Shown: positions 43,241 through 52,857, counted from the first letter of the stretch. The stretch: DNA of 64,000 nt from JAVVHH01 sp964613945 (GCA_964613945.1 CAZTJC010000011.1:55477-119476); one strand, 5' to 3'. Numbers and translations are program-made. Notes: a model not told the origin generated them from the letters alone.

Positions 43241-43824
43241 TGCTGGCCCGCCGCTCGCTCCTGCTATTGCCGCTCGTGGCGGCGGGCTGCGGCGGCGAGG
43301 ACGCGCTTCCGGCGCGCAACGGTTTCCCACCGCTAAATTACAGCTATCTGACGCCGCTGCGGCTCAACGTGGCGGCGATCGATGAAGCCCCGTTGCCGCC
43401 GCCGGGCTCGACAGACGACGTCAACCCGGCCCCGCCGGGGCAGGCGCTGATCCGCATGGCGCAGGACCGTCTGGCGGCTGGCGGCACGTTGGGCCGGGCC
43501 GTGTTCACCGTCGACGAAGCCTCGATCACGCGGCGCGGCGGTGGGCTGGACGGTGTTATGGCCGTGCATCTCGACGTGCTGACGTCGGAGGGCTCGCGCG
43601 CCGGTTTTGCCGAGGCGCGGGTGTCGCGCCGTGCCACTGGCATCGGTGATCTCAGATCGGCGCTCTACGACATGACGGTGCAGATGATGCAGGACATGAA
43701 CGTCGAGTTCGAGTTCCAGGTCCGCCAGAGCCTGCGCGACTGGCTGCAGGAGGCGACCACCGCGCCGCCGCCGCCCGCCGTGGAGCAGCAGCCGCTCGAC
43801 GCCGTCAGGCGTCCGGCGCCGTAG
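43240..43824 (+). CDS. Uncharacterised lipoprotein downstream of hslO
   Basis: The product of about 194 residues has a lipoprotein signal peptide ending LVAAGC (cysteine near residue 18), so it is probably lipid-anchored. The body has FPPLNYSYLTPLRLNVAAIDE, a region about binding or strands (VFTVDEASITRR, VMAVHLDVLTS) and an acidic/amphipathic end. I recognise no enzyme motif. An in-frame TTG at 43237 is an alternative start. The last 20 bases overlap the convergent acyl-CoA synthetase gene. Confidence 0.75.
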   Translation: MLARRSLLLLPLVAAGCGGEDALPARNGFPPLNYSYLTPLRLNVAAIDEAPLPPPGSTDDVNPAPPGQALIRMAQDRLAAGGTLGRAVFTVDEASITRRGGGLDGVMAVHLDVLTSEGSRAGFAEARVSRRATGIGDLRSALYDMTVQMMQDMNVEFEFQVRQSLRDWLQEATTAPPPPAVEQQPLDAVRRPAP

Positions 43825-45487
43825 CGCGGTAGGTCTTCAGCACCAGGCTGCGCTTGATCTTGTGACTGGCGGTCAGCAGCCCGTTCTCGATCGTGAAGGC
43901 TGGCACGATTTTGTGCCGGCGCACCCGCTCCGTTGTCGTCATCCGCGCCCCGACCCGGCCCACCGCCTGCGCCACTGCCTCCGGGCTGGCATCCTCGGCC
44001 GCGACGATGAACGCCGACAGCCCGCTCTCTCCGTCGCCATAGACCACCGCCTGCGCGATCTCGGGCTCGCCGGCCAGCGCACTCTCGACCCGGGCGGGTG
44101 ACACGTTCTCGCCGCCGGATAGCACGATGATGTCCTTCTTGCGGTCGGTGATCTCGAGATATCCGTCGGCATCGAGGGTGCCGATGTCGCCGGTGTAGAG
44201 CCAGCCATCGACGATCGCCGCCGCCGTGGCCGCGGGCTGGCCCCAATAGCCATCCATCACCAACTCGCCCCGCACCATGATCTCGCCGTCCGCGGCCAGG
44301 CGCAGCTCGACGCCCTGCAACGGCCGGCCGACAGTGTGGATCTTCGGGCGCAGCGGCGGGTTGGCGCTGATCACCGGGCCGGCTTCGGTCTGGCCGTAAC
44401 CCTGGATCACCGTGATCCCCATGGCGAGGAAGAAGCGCCCGATCTCCGGGTCGAGCCGTGCGCCGCCGGAGATGCCGACGCGGAACCGGCCCCCGAGCCG
44501 CTGGCGGATCTTGCGGCGCACCAGTCGCTCGAGCACCGGGTCGGCGATACGGTCGAGCAGGGTCGCCGTCCCATCGAGCCGCCGCAGCCCGGCCGCCAGC
44601 GTCCGGGCGAAGATCGCCTGCTTGAACGGCGTCTCCCGCTTCAGCGCAGTGAGGATCCGCGTCCTGATCGACTCCAGGATACGCGGCACCAGCGCCAGGA
44701 TGGTCGGTTGGATCGTCGCCAGATCCGCGGCCAGGTGTTCGATGCCGCGCGCATAGACGATCTCGGTGCCGAGGCTGAGCAGGAAGAACTGCCCAACCGT
44801 ATGCTCGAAGCTGTGCGACAGCGGCAGAAACGAGAGATAGATCTCGCGCTCGAGCTTCAACGGTCGCACCAGCTCAAAGGCGCCCTCGCAATTGGCCAGC
44901 ATGGCGCCGTGCGGCAGCATCACCCCGCGCGGTAGGCCTGACGTGCCGCTGGTGTAGATCAGGCAGGCGAGCGCGCCGCGGCCGATCTGCTCGGCTTCGG
45001 CGGCGATGTCGTCCGGGGATGCCGGGTCGTCCATCAACGGCCCGAGCAGCTTGTGCGGACCAGGCTCCATGCACAGCAGCAGATCCAGTCCGTTCGCCTG
45101 CTCGGCCGCGGCGAGGAGCTTGCGCGCCAGCGCCAGGCTCGACGCGATCGCCACCCGGGCGCCACTATCGCGCAGCAGGTGGGCATGGTCGGCCTCCGTG
45201 TTGACGACGTAGCCGAGCACCGGGACGGCGCGAATGGCCATCAGCGCCGTTTCGACGATCGGCACTTCGGGGCGGCTCTCGCTGACCAGCAGCACGCGGT
45301 CCCCCGGCGACACCCCCGCCTCCCGCAACCCACGCGCCAGCGACGCCGCCTTACGTGCGAACTGCGCCCAGCTGGTCGAGTGCCACTTGCCCGATTCGTG
45401 GTGGCGCAGCATCGGGCGCTCCGCCCACTCCCGCGCTCGTGCGAACATCATCGTGGGCAGGTTCGGCCAGGAGGGATAGATGTCCAT
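43805..45487 (-). CDS. AMP-dependent long-chain acyl-CoA synthetase-like ligase
   Basis: The 560-residue product is an ANL-family adenylating enzyme that activates a carboxylic acid as an acyl-AMP, then usually transfers it to CoA. It has the P-loop-like YTSGTSGLPRGVML, FLPLSHSFEHT, the central GYGQTEAGPVIS, WLYTGDIGTLDADGYLEITDRKKDIIVLSGGENVSP and a C-terminal lysine segment near SHKIKR. Pattern and length favour long-chain fatty acids, but the substrate is inferred. The ATG at 45487 gives the N-terminus DIYPSWPNLPTMMF; an earlier in-frame start at 45541 seems too long. Confidence 0.9.
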   Translation of the reverse strand: MDIYPSWPNLPTMMFARAREWAERPMLRHHESGKWHSTSWAQFARKAASLARGLREAGVSPGDRVLLVSESRPEVPIVETALMAIRAVPVLGYVVNTEADHAHLLRDSGARVAIASSLALARKLLAAAEQANGLDLLLCMEPGPHKLLGPLMDDPASPDDIAAEAEQIGRGALACLIYTSGTSGLPRGVMLPHGAMLANCEGAFELVRPLKLEREIYLSFLPLSHSFEHTVGQFFLLSLGTEIVYARGIEHLAADLATIQPTILALVPRILESIRTRILTALKRETPFKQAIFARTLAAGLRRLDGTATLLDRIADPVLERLVRRKIRQRLGGRFRVGISGGARLDPEIGRFFLAMGITVIQGYGQTEAGPVISANPPLRPKIHTVGRPLQGVELRLAADGEIMVRGELVMDGYWGQPAATAAAIVDGWLYTGDIGTLDADGYLEITDRKKDIIVLSGGENVSPARVESALAGEPEIAQAVVYGDGESGLSAFIVAAEDASPEAVAQAVGRVGARMTTTERVRRHKIVPAFTIENGLLTASHKIKRSLVLKTYRATAPDA

Positions 45488-45555
45488 GCTTGCCCTACGG
45501 GGCGCGCGCCCCACCTTTATGCCTCGCACTATCAGCACCACAGGATCGGCACCAG

Positions 45556-47525
45556 ATGCTTCGTTCCCCCGACGGCCAAGGCGCCAGCCCAGTGCCCACC
45601 CCAGTTCCTACCAACGACACCTTGCCCGAATGGGACCTGTCGGATCTCTACCCCGGCCTCGATAGCCCGGAACTCGAGCGCGACTTCGCCGAGGCCGACC
45701 GCGCCGCCGTTGCCTTCAAGGCGCGCTTCGAGGGTCATCTCGCCGACCTGCCCGGCGCCGAAATGGCCGACGCCCTGCTCGACTACCAGCGCATCGAGGA
45801 AATCCTGGGACGCCTCATGTCGTTCGCTTCGCTGTTGTTCAGCGGCGACGGCACTGACCCCAAGCTCGGCCAATTCTACCAATCCGTTTCCGAGCGCATC
45901 ACCGCCATCTCGTCCAACCTGATCTTCTTTACCCTCGAGCTGAACCGCCTCGACGACGCGGCGATGGATGCCAAGCTCGCCGACCCGGCGCTGGCCCGCT
46001 GGGCGCCCTGGTTCCGTGACCTCCGCGTGTTCCGCCAGCATCAGCTCTCCGACGAGGTCGAGAAGCTGCTGCACGAGAAGGAAGTCACCGGACGCAGCGC
46101 CTGGAGCCGCCTGTTCGACGAGACGGTCGCCGGCATGAAGGTGCACTATCGCGACGAGGAACTGACCGTCTCGGACGCGCTGAACAAGATGTCCGACCGC
46201 GACCGGTCGGTTCGCGCCGACGCCGCCGCCGCGATCAGCAAGGCGTTCGGCAAGAACATTCGCCTGTTCTCGCTGATCACCAACACGCTGGCCAAGGACA
46301 AGGAGATCAGCGACGGCTGGCGCCGTTACGCGCGCCCGATGAGCTACCGCAACCGCTCCAACATGGTCGAGGACGAGGTCGTCGATGCATTGGTGACGGC
46401 GGTGGCCGGCAGCTACGGCCGTCTGTCGCATCGCTACTACCAACTGAAGGCGAAGTGGCTCGGCCTCGACAAGCTGCAGCACTGGGACCGCAACGCCCCG
46501 CTGCCCAGCGACCAGGACCGCCCGATCACCTGGGACGAAGCCCGAGAGCAGGTGCTGTCCGCCTACGGCAATTTCTCGCCGGAGTTGGCACGGGTCGGTC
46601 AAGAATTCTTCGACAAGCCCTGGATCGACGCCAAGCTGCGCCCCGGCAAGTCCGGCGGCGCCTTCGCGCACCCGACCGTGCCCTCGGCGCATCCCTATCT
46701 GCTGGTCAACTTTCACGGCAAGACGCGCGACGTCATGACCCTGGCCCACGAGCTTGGCCACGGCGTGCATCAGCGCTTGTCGAGCGATCAGGGCTACCTG
46801 ATGTCCGGCACCCCGCTGACCCTGGCCGAGACCGCCAGCGTGTTCGGCGAGATGATGACCTTCCGCGCCCTGCTCGACGCCGAAACTGATCCGACCCGCC
46901 GCCGCCTCATGCTGGCCTCCAAGGTGGAGGACATGCTGAACACCGTGGTGCGGCAGACCGCGTTCTACCAGTTCGAGGCCCGGCTCCATGCCGAGCGTCG
47001 CGGCGGCGAAATCCTACCCGAGCGCATCGGCGAGATCTGGATGCAGGTGCAGACCGAGAGCCTCGGCCCCGCCTTCGACTTCACGCCGGATTATGCCGTC
47101 TACTGGTCATACATCCCGCACTTCGNNNNNNNNNNNNNNNNNNNNNNNNNNNNNNNNNNNNNNNNNNNNNNNNNNNNNNNNNNNNNNNNNNNNNNNNNNN
47201 NNNNNNNNNNNNNNNNNNNNNNNNNGCCTTCGACTTCACGCCGGATTATGCCGTCTACTGGTCATACATCCCGCACTTCGTGCACTCGCCGTTCTACGTC
47301 TATGCGTATGCCTTCGGCGACTGCCTGGTGAACGCGTTGTATCACGTGTTCCAGGACGGCCATCCCGGCTTCGAAGCCAAATACCTCGAGATGCTGCGCG
47401 CCGGCGGCACCAAGCGGCACAAGGAATTGCTGGCGCCGTTCGGGCTCGACGCGTCGGACCCGCAATTCTGGAACCGGGGTCTCGACGTGATCTCTGGCTT
47501 CATCGACGAGTTGGAGCAAGCATAA
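45556..47525 (+). CDS. pepF: M3 family oligoendopeptidase, split by an assembly gap
   Basis: This is a zinc oligopeptidase of the PepF/M3B group that trims cytoplasmic peptides. The left part shows LPEWDLSDLYPGLDSPEL at the N-terminus and the zinc motif HELGHG with histidines at about 398 and 402. The right part has VHSPFYVYAYAFGDCLVNALY and ends at 47525. A run of 100 Ns (47126-47225) interrupts it, and as given the frame is broken. Removing the Ns and one copy of the 55-bp duplication joins the two halves in frame at 1815 bases (604 residues), a normal length. I therefore treat it as one intact gene, not a pseudogene. Confidence 0.9.
47071..47125 (+). repeat. 55-bp direct duplication, left copy (gap edge)
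   Basis: The 55 bases before the N-run are identical to the 55 bases after it (47226-47280), starting GCCTTCGACTTCACG and ending CCGCACTTCG. The protein would repeat the same FDFTPDYAVYWSYIPHF stretch, which is not a natural M3 feature. The copies look like one sequence held by two contig ends. Confidence 0.95.
47126..47225. other. Assembly gap: exactly 100 Ns
   Basis: All 100 positions are N. The round number is a scaffolder default for a gap of unknown size. The identical 55-bp flanks suggest the true gap is negative, meaning the contigs overlap. Confidence 0.99.
47226..47280 (+). repeat. 55-bp direct duplication, right copy (gap edge)
   Basis: This is the second copy of the 55-base segment at 47071-47125. 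After it the sequence continues uniquely with TGCACTCGCC. Deleting 47126-47280 restores the oligopeptidase reading frame. Confidence 0.95.
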
Positions 47526-48877
47526 TGGCCGATCGCGATGGTGGCAGCCTGTTCGGCGAGCTTCGCCGTTACGCCAAGACCTCCGGCGCCGTCGGCGGCA
47601 TCGCCGCGCGGGTGGTGGGCGGCAAGGTGTTCGGGCTGAAGACCGACAAGGCCGCTCATGCTGAGGACCTCAAGAGCATCCTGGGCGGCCTCAAGGGCCC
47701 CTTGATGAAGGTGGCGCAGATCCTGTCCACCATCCCGGACGCCCTGCCGGAGGAGTATTCGCAGGAGCTGGCGCAGCTGCAGGCCAACGCGCCACCAATG
47801 GGCTGGTCGTTCGTCCGCCGCCGCATGGCCGGCGAGTTGGGTCCGGACTGGCAGTCCAAGTTCAAGAGCTTCGGCCAGGAAGCCGCCGCCGCCGCCAGCC
47901 TCGGCCAGGTACACCGTGCCACGCTGCCGGACGGCCGCGACGTCGCCTGCAAGCTGCAGTATCCGGACATGCCGAGCACGGTGGACGCCGACCTGAAGCA
48001 GCTCAAGCTGGCGATGAGCGTCTACAAACGAATCGACAAGGTGATCGAAGGCGACGACATCTACGCCGAGATTGCCGACCGCCTGCGCGAGGAGCTCGAT
48101 TACGAGCGCGAGGCCTCGCAGCTCCGCCTTTACCGCATCATGCTGCGCGACCGCCCCGACGTGAGCGTGCCGGAGCCGGTGCAGGACCTCACCACCAAGC
48201 GGCTGCTGACGATGGAGTGGCTCAACGGCACCCCGATCCAGCAATGGATCGACAGCGACCCGCCGCAGGAAGCCCGCAACCAGCTCGCCAAGGCGCTGTT
48301 CTACGGCTGGTATGTGCCGTTCTACCGCTACGGCGTCATCCACGGCGACCCACACCTCGGCAACTACCAGGTTCGCGCCGACAACAACCTGAACCTGCTC
48401 GACCTCGGTGCCATCCGGGTGTTCCAGCCGAACTTCATCTCCGGCGTGATTCATCTCTACGAAGCCATCCGCGACAGCGACAACGAGAAGGCGCGGCACG
48501 CCTATGAGAACTGGGGCTTCATGAACCTCAGCAAGGAGCAACTCGAAGTCCTTAACCAGTGGGCGGCCTTCGTTTACGAGCCGTTGCTCGACAACCGCGT
48601 GCGCCGCATTCAGGAGCATGGCGACTCCCAATATGGCCGCAGTGTTGCCGAGAAAGTGCATGCCGGGCTGCGTCAGACTGGCAGCGTTCGCCCGCCGCGG
48701 GAGTTCGTGCTGATGGACCGCGCCGCGCTCGGACTGGGCAGCGTGTTCCTGCGGCTCAAGGCCGAACTGAACTGGAGCGAGTTGTTCCATGATTTGGTCA
48801 ACGATTTCGACCCGTCAAAGGTCGGCGAACGTCAGGCTGCCGCTCTGGCCGAAGCGGGCGTACCGCCGCCCCGCTGA
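47525..48877 (+). CDS. AarF/ABC1/UbiB kinase-like family protein
   Basis: The 450-residue product belongs to the ABC1 atypical kinase family, whose members support ubiquinone synthesis or lipid metabolism. It has KGPLMKVAQILSTIPDALPEEY (the KxGQ-like region, here KVAQ), AAAASLGQVHRA (Ala-rich loop), VACKLQYP with the ATP lysine, EELDYEREA, and HGDPHLGNYQV plus LLDLGAI in the catalytic loop. In the DFG-like position the sequence reads LDLGA. The substrate is unknown, and UbiB itself should not be assumed. The ATG at 47525 shares one base with the peptidase stop. Confidence 0.88.
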   Translation: MADRDGGSLFGELRRYAKTSGAVGGIAARVVGGKVFGLKTDKAAHAEDLKSILGGLKGPLMKVAQILSTIPDALPEEYSQELAQLQANAPPMGWSFVRRRMAGELGPDWQSKFKSFGQEAAAAASLGQVHRATLPDGRDVACKLQYPDMPSTVDADLKQLKLAMSVYKRIDKVIEGDDIYAEIADRLREELDYEREASQLRLYRIMLRDRPDVSVPEPVQDLTTKRLLTMEWLNGTPIQQWIDSDPPQEARNQLAKALFYGWYVPFYRYGVIHGDPHLGNYQVRADNNLNLLDLGAIRVFQPNFISGVIHLYEAIRDSDNEKARHAYENWGFMNLSKEQLEVLNQWAAFVYEPLLDNRVRRIQEHGDSQYGRSVAEKVHAGLRQTGSVRPPREFVLMDRAALGLGSVFLRLKAELNWSELFHDLVNDFDPSKVGERQAAALAEAGVPPPR

Positions 48878-48916
48878 TGTCCGCGCAAGTAGCGAGATGA
48901 AACCCGGTCGGTGTCG

Positions 48917-49987
48917 ATGCATGGTCACGACATGATGTTCGACACCGACAGCGCCCGCCGCCTCGCCCTCTCCTGCCGTGACCCGACGGCCGACGAGCAT
49001 TTCGTCTACGCCGTGCTCACCACCGGCATCTTTTGCCGCCCCTCCTGTGCTGCCCGTCCGGCGCGACCGGAGAACCTCCGCTTCTTCGCCACCGCCTCCG
49101 CCGCGCAAGCCGACGGGTATCGCGCCTGCAAGCGTTGCCGCCCCGACGAACCGCCAAAGCTGCAGCGCGATGCCGCCGTGATCGGCCGTGCCTGTCGCGC
49201 TATCGAACGGGCGGAAGCGCCGCCAACCCTGGACGAGCTGGCCGCCGAAGCCGGCATGTCGCCGTTCCACTTTCATCGCCTGTTTCGACGCATTGCCGGC
49301 GTCACCCCGCGCGCCTACGCCGCGGCACACCGGGCCGACCGCGCCCGCGCGTCGCTCGCCGTGGACGGCACCGTCACCGACGCGCTCTACGCGGCCGGCT
49401 TCGGCTCATCCGGCCGCTTCTACGCCGCCGCACCAGCGCTGCTCGGCATGACACCCTCGGCCTACCGCGCCCGCGGTGCCGGCGAGAGCATCCGCTTCGC
49501 CATCGGGGCTTCCAGCTTGGGCCAGGTCCTCGTCGGCGTCACGGACAAGGGTATCTGCGCGATCCTGCTCGGCGACGACCCGGCCAGCCTCGAAGCCGAC
49601 CTGCGCGACCGCTTCGCCCGGGCGGACATCGCGCCCGCGCCCGACGCCGTTGCCGACCTGCTCACCAGGGTGGTCGCCCTGGTGGACGATCCCCGCCGGG
49701 GTCACGACCTGCCGCTCGACATACGCGGCACTGCGTTCCAACGCCAGGTCTGGGAGGCGCTGCAGTCCATCCTTCCCGGCGAAACGCTCAGTTACGGCGC
49801 CCTGGCCGCCCGGTTAGGTGCGCCCCGCGCGGTCCGCGCCGTCGCTGGCGCTTGTGCCGCCAACGCTGTCGCGGTGGCGATCCCGTGTCATCGCGTGATC
49901 GGGGCGACGGGTGCGCCGACCGGATACCGGTGGGGCCTCGCGCGCAAGCAGGCGCTGCTGGCTAGCGAACGACCCGCGAAAGAATAG
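48917..49987 (+). CDS. ada: Bifunctional regulator/O6-methylguanine-DNA methyltransferase Ada
   Basis: Ada repairs alkylated DNA by taking methyl groups onto its own cysteines and activates the adaptive response. The product of about 356 residues has an N-terminal zinc domain with four cysteines (about 40, 44, 71, 74; FCRPSC and CKRC), where Cys40 accepts phosphotriester methyls. An AraC-type helix-turn-helix follows (about 90-180; MSPFHFHRLFRRIAGVTPRAY), then a C-terminal O6-MGMT domain with the acceptor IPCHRVIG (Cys about 324). The exact start is uncertain: GTG at 48911, ATG at 48917 or ATG at 48932 are in frame with no strong ribosome-binding site. Confidence 0.94.
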   Translation: MHGHDMMFDTDSARRLALSCRDPTADEHFVYAVLTTGIFCRPSCAARPARPENLRFFATASAAQADGYRACKRCRPDEPPKLQRDAAVIGRACRAIERAEAPPTLDELAAEAGMSPFHFHRLFRRIAGVTPRAYAAAHRADRARASLAVDGTVTDALYAAGFGSSGRFYAAAPALLGMTPSAYRARGAGESIRFAIGASSLGQVLVGVTDKGICAILLGDDPASLEADLRDRFARADIAPAPDAVADLLTRVVALVDDPRRGHDLPLDIRGTAFQRQVWEALQSILPGETLSYGALAARLGAPRAVRAVAGACAANAVAVAIPCHRVIGATGAPTGYRWGLARKQALLASERPAKE

Positions 49988-50041
49988 CCCCCGGGCCTAC
50001 GCCACGGTATAGCGCGGGTCCACTTCGGGGCTTGCGTGCGT

Positions 50042-51289
50042 ATGTCAGATCGATCGGACCGGGACCAGACCCGTCCTGCCCGCCCCGCATCGATCGGCCT
50101 GGTCCTGACCACCGTTGCGCTCGACGCGCTCGGCTTCGGTGTGGTCATCCCTATCGTCCCGAGCCTGGTGATGAAACTGGAAGGTGTCTCCGCCGCCCAG
50201 ACTTCGCTCTGGATGGGTGGCTTGCTGGCTGCCTTCTCGGTGATGCAGTTCCTGTGCGCCCCCCTGCTCGGCGGGCTCAGCGACCGATTCGGGCGCCGGC
50301 CGGTGCTGCTGGCGGCGCTGGCCGGGATGGCGCTCGACAATTTGCTGCTGGCGTGGGCACCGAGCGTGGTCTGGCTGTTCGTCGGCCGGGTCGTCGCCGG
50401 TGCCACCGCGGCCAGCTATTCCACGGCGACGGCCTATATCGCCGACGTGACGCCGCCGGAGAAGCGGGCGCAGCGCTTCGGCCTGGTGGGCGCGATGTTC
50501 GGCCTCGGCTTTGTCGTCGGCCCGGCGCTCGGCGGCCTGCTCGGTTCGTATGGATTGCGGCTGCCGTTCCTGGTGTCGGCGGGTCTGGCTGGCATCAACT
50601 TCGTTTTTGCCGCGATGCTGCTGCCGGAAAGCCTGCCGCAAGAGTCACGACGGAAGCTCAGCTGGAGCCGCTCCAACCCGATCGGCACGCTGCGCGTCCT
50701 GGGCGCGGACGCCGATTACCGTTGGCTTGCCGTTGCCTGGTGCGCCAACTGGTTCGCGCTCGGCGTGTTGCAGAGCGCCTTTGTGCTGGCCAACGACCTC
50801 CGGCTCGGCTTCACCGAACTGCAGAACGGCCTGGTGCTGACCGTCATGGGGGTCGGCTCGGCTCTGGTCCAAGGCTTGCTGGTGCGCCGGATCGTGCCGG
50901 CAATCGGGGAGCGCCGGGCGGCATTGATCGGGTTCGCGTTGACGGCGGGGGCCTACCTGGCGTTCACGTTCGCCGGGTCGGTGGCGGTGCTGCTGATTGG
51001 GGTGGCGCTGCAATCGCTGGGCGCCATCAACGGCCCGGCGATCCAGTCGTTGCTGTCGGTCAAGGCCGGGTCCGATGAGCAGGGCCAGTTGCAAGGGGCA
51101 CTGGCCTCCCTTCAGGGCCTCACCGCCATCATAGCGCCGCTGGCGGGAAGCTGGGTGTTCAGCGCCTCCGCAACACCCGGAACCTCATTCTACTACCCGG
51201 GCGTGGCGTTCCTGCTGGGAACGCTGGTCTGCCTCATTGCGGTCGGCGCGATCGCGGCCATGCGGAAGGCGGCGCCGCAGCCTGCGTGA
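50042..51289 (+). CDS. MFS transporter, TetA-like drug-exporter type
   Basis: The 415-residue product has 12 predicted membrane segments and the major facilitator signatures LDALGFGVVIPIVPSL (first helix), GGLSDRFGRRPVLL (loop 2-3 motif A) and GLVGAMFGLGFVVGPALGG (motif C of antiporters). These resemble the TetA group of proton-coupled exporters. Substrate cannot be read from sequence; resistance should not be assumed. The ATG at 50042 was chosen over an in-frame GTG six bases earlier. Confidence 0.9.
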   Translation: MSDRSDRDQTRPARPASIGLVLTTVALDALGFGVVIPIVPSLVMKLEGVSAAQTSLWMGGLLAAFSVMQFLCAPLLGGLSDRFGRRPVLLAALAGMALDNLLLAWAPSVVWLFVGRVVAGATAASYSTATAYIADVTPPEKRAQRFGLVGAMFGLGFVVGPALGGLLGSYGLRLPFLVSAGLAGINFVFAAMLLPESLPQESRRKLSWSRSNPIGTLRVLGADADYRWLAVAWCANWFALGVLQSAFVLANDLRLGFTELQNGLVLTVMGVGSALVQGLLVRRIVPAIGERRAALIGFALTAGAYLAFTFAGSVAVLLIGVALQSLGAINGPAIQSLLSVKAGSDEQGQLQGALASLQGLTAIIAPLAGSWVFSASATPGTSFYYPGVAFLLGTLVCLIAVGAIAAMRKAAPQPA

Positions 51290-51352
51290 TCAGGTGGGCG
51301 GAGAGAACAAATCGTGGTATGATAACCCCGGGCAGGGTCGGTAGGTCGGCGC

Positions 51353-51526
51353 GTGGAAACGCTTGTTCTAACGTTGGACACCATCGCGGTCATGGTGGTG
51401 ATCTACTTCAGCTACAAAGGCAGCAAGTCGCCGGACAACCCGGAAATCGGCCCGTTCCGGATTCGGCCCTTTGTGGCTCCCGAGAAGCCCGCCTCCCCCA
51501 GCCAAGCGCGTGATCCCCGCCGATGA
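51353..51526 (+). CDS. Small single-pass membrane protein overlapping the O-ligase gene
   Basis: A 57-codon frame starts at GTG 51353 and stops at 51526. It reads a hydrophobic segment near the N-terminus (LTLDTIAVMVVIYFSYKG, about residues 6-23) followed by a polar, Pro-rich tail. The stop overlaps the next gene's ATG as ATGA, which is hard to explain unless it is translated. GGTAGG lies about 10 bases upstream of the GTG. I do not recognise a family. Function is unknown; the coupling suggests a partner of the adjacent ligase. Confidence 0.6.
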   Translation: METLVLTLDTIAVMVVIYFSYKGSKSPDNPEIGPFRIRPFVAPEKPASPSQARDPRR

Positions 51527-52857
51527 GAGACCTGATCTATCACGCGGCCTGGCTGTTCATCCTGCCACTGACGCTGGCCTCGGCGCATCTCGGCGTTTCC
51601 ATCTGGATCTGGGTCGCGCTGCTGCCGCCGAACGAGTTGCTCTACGGTCGGCTCGGCATCGTGCTGCCATTCAACAAGCTGGTCGCGGCGTCGGCGTTCT
51701 TTGCGCTCATCACGAGCCAGACCAAGAAAGACTTTTACGCCGACAAGCTGATCATCCTGGTGATGATGTACGGCATCATCGTCACGCTGTCCTACATGCT
51801 CTGCCCTTACGACTCCGCCTTCTCGGACCTGCAGTATGACAAGCTGTGGAAGGAGCTCGTTCTCTTCATCCTCATCACCGGGGTGATGTTCTCACGGCAC
51901 CGGCTGCATCAGACCGCCCTGGTCATCTCGCTGGCCTTTGGCTTCGTGATGGTCAAGGAAGGCATCATCTTCCTGCTGACGGCAGGCGGCCACAAGATCG
52001 AGGCGATCGGCACCGTCGGCGACAACAACGGCGTCGCCATGGCCTTGCTGATGGTGATCCCATTGCTGCTCTACTGCGCCAAATACACCGCCGAACGCTG
52101 GGTCAGGCTCGGCATGTATGCCACCGCCGCGCTCGGTACCGTGACCGTCATCGCCACGTACTCCCGCGGCGGGTTCATCGGCCTGCTGGTGCTCGGCCTG
52201 ATGCTGCTCAAGGGCAGCAAGTACAAGGTGCGCGCCATCATCGCCGTCGGCGTCGTGGCTGTGATCACGTATTCGTTGCTGCCTAGCGATTACCTCACCC
52301 GGGTGAGCACGATCTCGGAGGCGACGTCCGACGACTCGTTCTCCATCAGGCTGCTCGCCTGGAAGATCAACTACCTGATGGCGCTCGACCATCCCTTCCT
52401 GGGCAACGGCCTCTATGCATCGCTGAACTGGCAGAACTGGTCGTCCCATCTCGGCGAGGCGACGACGTGGTTGTTTCCCTCACCCCTAGTGCTCAAGACG
52501 TTCGTTGCTCACAGCATTTACTTCCAGGTCCTGGGCGATACCGGCTTCGTCGGCTTGTTCCTGTTCCTGGCCATGCTGGTCACCGCGATGGTCAAGACCA
52601 TCCAGACTCAGCGCGTCGTTCGCCGTGACCCAAGCCTCGAATGGGCGGGAGATCTGGCGCGCGCCACGCAGATCAGCCTGGCCGTCTACTGCGTCAGCGG
52701 CGCGGCCCTCAGCCTGGTATACTTCGAGCTGCTCTACATTCTGCTGGCGATGATCTCGCGCAATCACCGCACCGCTGCCCAGCTGGTCGCCGCCCAGCCG
52801 ATCGCCCGCAGCCTCGCCCCGAGCCGCCAGATGCCCGCTTACGCGCGGACCGCCTGA
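51523..52857 (+). CDS. Exosortase-associated O-glycosylation ligase-like protein (Wzy/WaaL type)
   Basis: The 444-residue product is a multi-pass protein with about ten segments. It starts MRDLIYHAAWLFILPLTLAS and has GTVGDNNGVAMALLMVIPLL and VIATYSRGGFIGLLVL, with a large periplasmic loop near SWSIRL-type sequence around 270-330. These features match the putative O-glycosylation ligase group found in exosortase A systems, related to Wzy/WaaL O-antigen ligases. Such enzymes transfer a glycan from a lipid carrier; the acceptor here is unknown. It starts inside the small membrane ORF and ends overlapping the FAD oxidoreductase gene. Confidence 0.72.
   Translation: MRDLIYHAAWLFILPLTLASAHLGVSIWIWVALLPPNELLYGRLGIVLPFNKLVAASAFFALITSQTKKDFYADKLIILVMMYGIIVTLSYMLCPYDSAFSDLQYDKLWKELVLFILITGVMFSRHRLHQTALVISLAFGFVMVKEGIIFLLTAGGHKIEAIGTVGDNNGVAMALLMVIPLLLYCAKYTAERWVRLGMYATAALGTVTVIATYSRGGFIGLLVLGLMLLKGSKYKVRAIIAVGVVAVITYSLLPSDYLTRVSTISEATSDDSFSIRLLAWKINYLMALDHPFLGNGLYASLNWQNWSSHLGEATTWLFPSPLVLKTFVAHSIYFQVLGDTGFVGLFLFLAMLVTAMVKTIQTQRVVRRDPSLEWAGDLARATQISLAVYCVSGAALSLVYFELLYILLAMISRNHRTAAQLVAAQPIARSLAPSRQMPAYARTA

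Noticed and set aside
46988..48877. A long frame across the N gap joining peptidase sequence to the ABC1 kinase-like protein
   Set aside because: It exists only because Ns carry no stop codons and the gap shifts frame. The peptidase has its own in-frame stop at 47525 once the duplicated 55 bp are merged, and the ABC1 gene has its own ATG there.
51286..51513. A 75-codon frame between the MFS gene and the O-ligase
   Set aside because: Its composition is shadow-like. The overlapping frame at 51353-51526 has a membrane segment and an ATGA junction with the next gene, which is more convincing.
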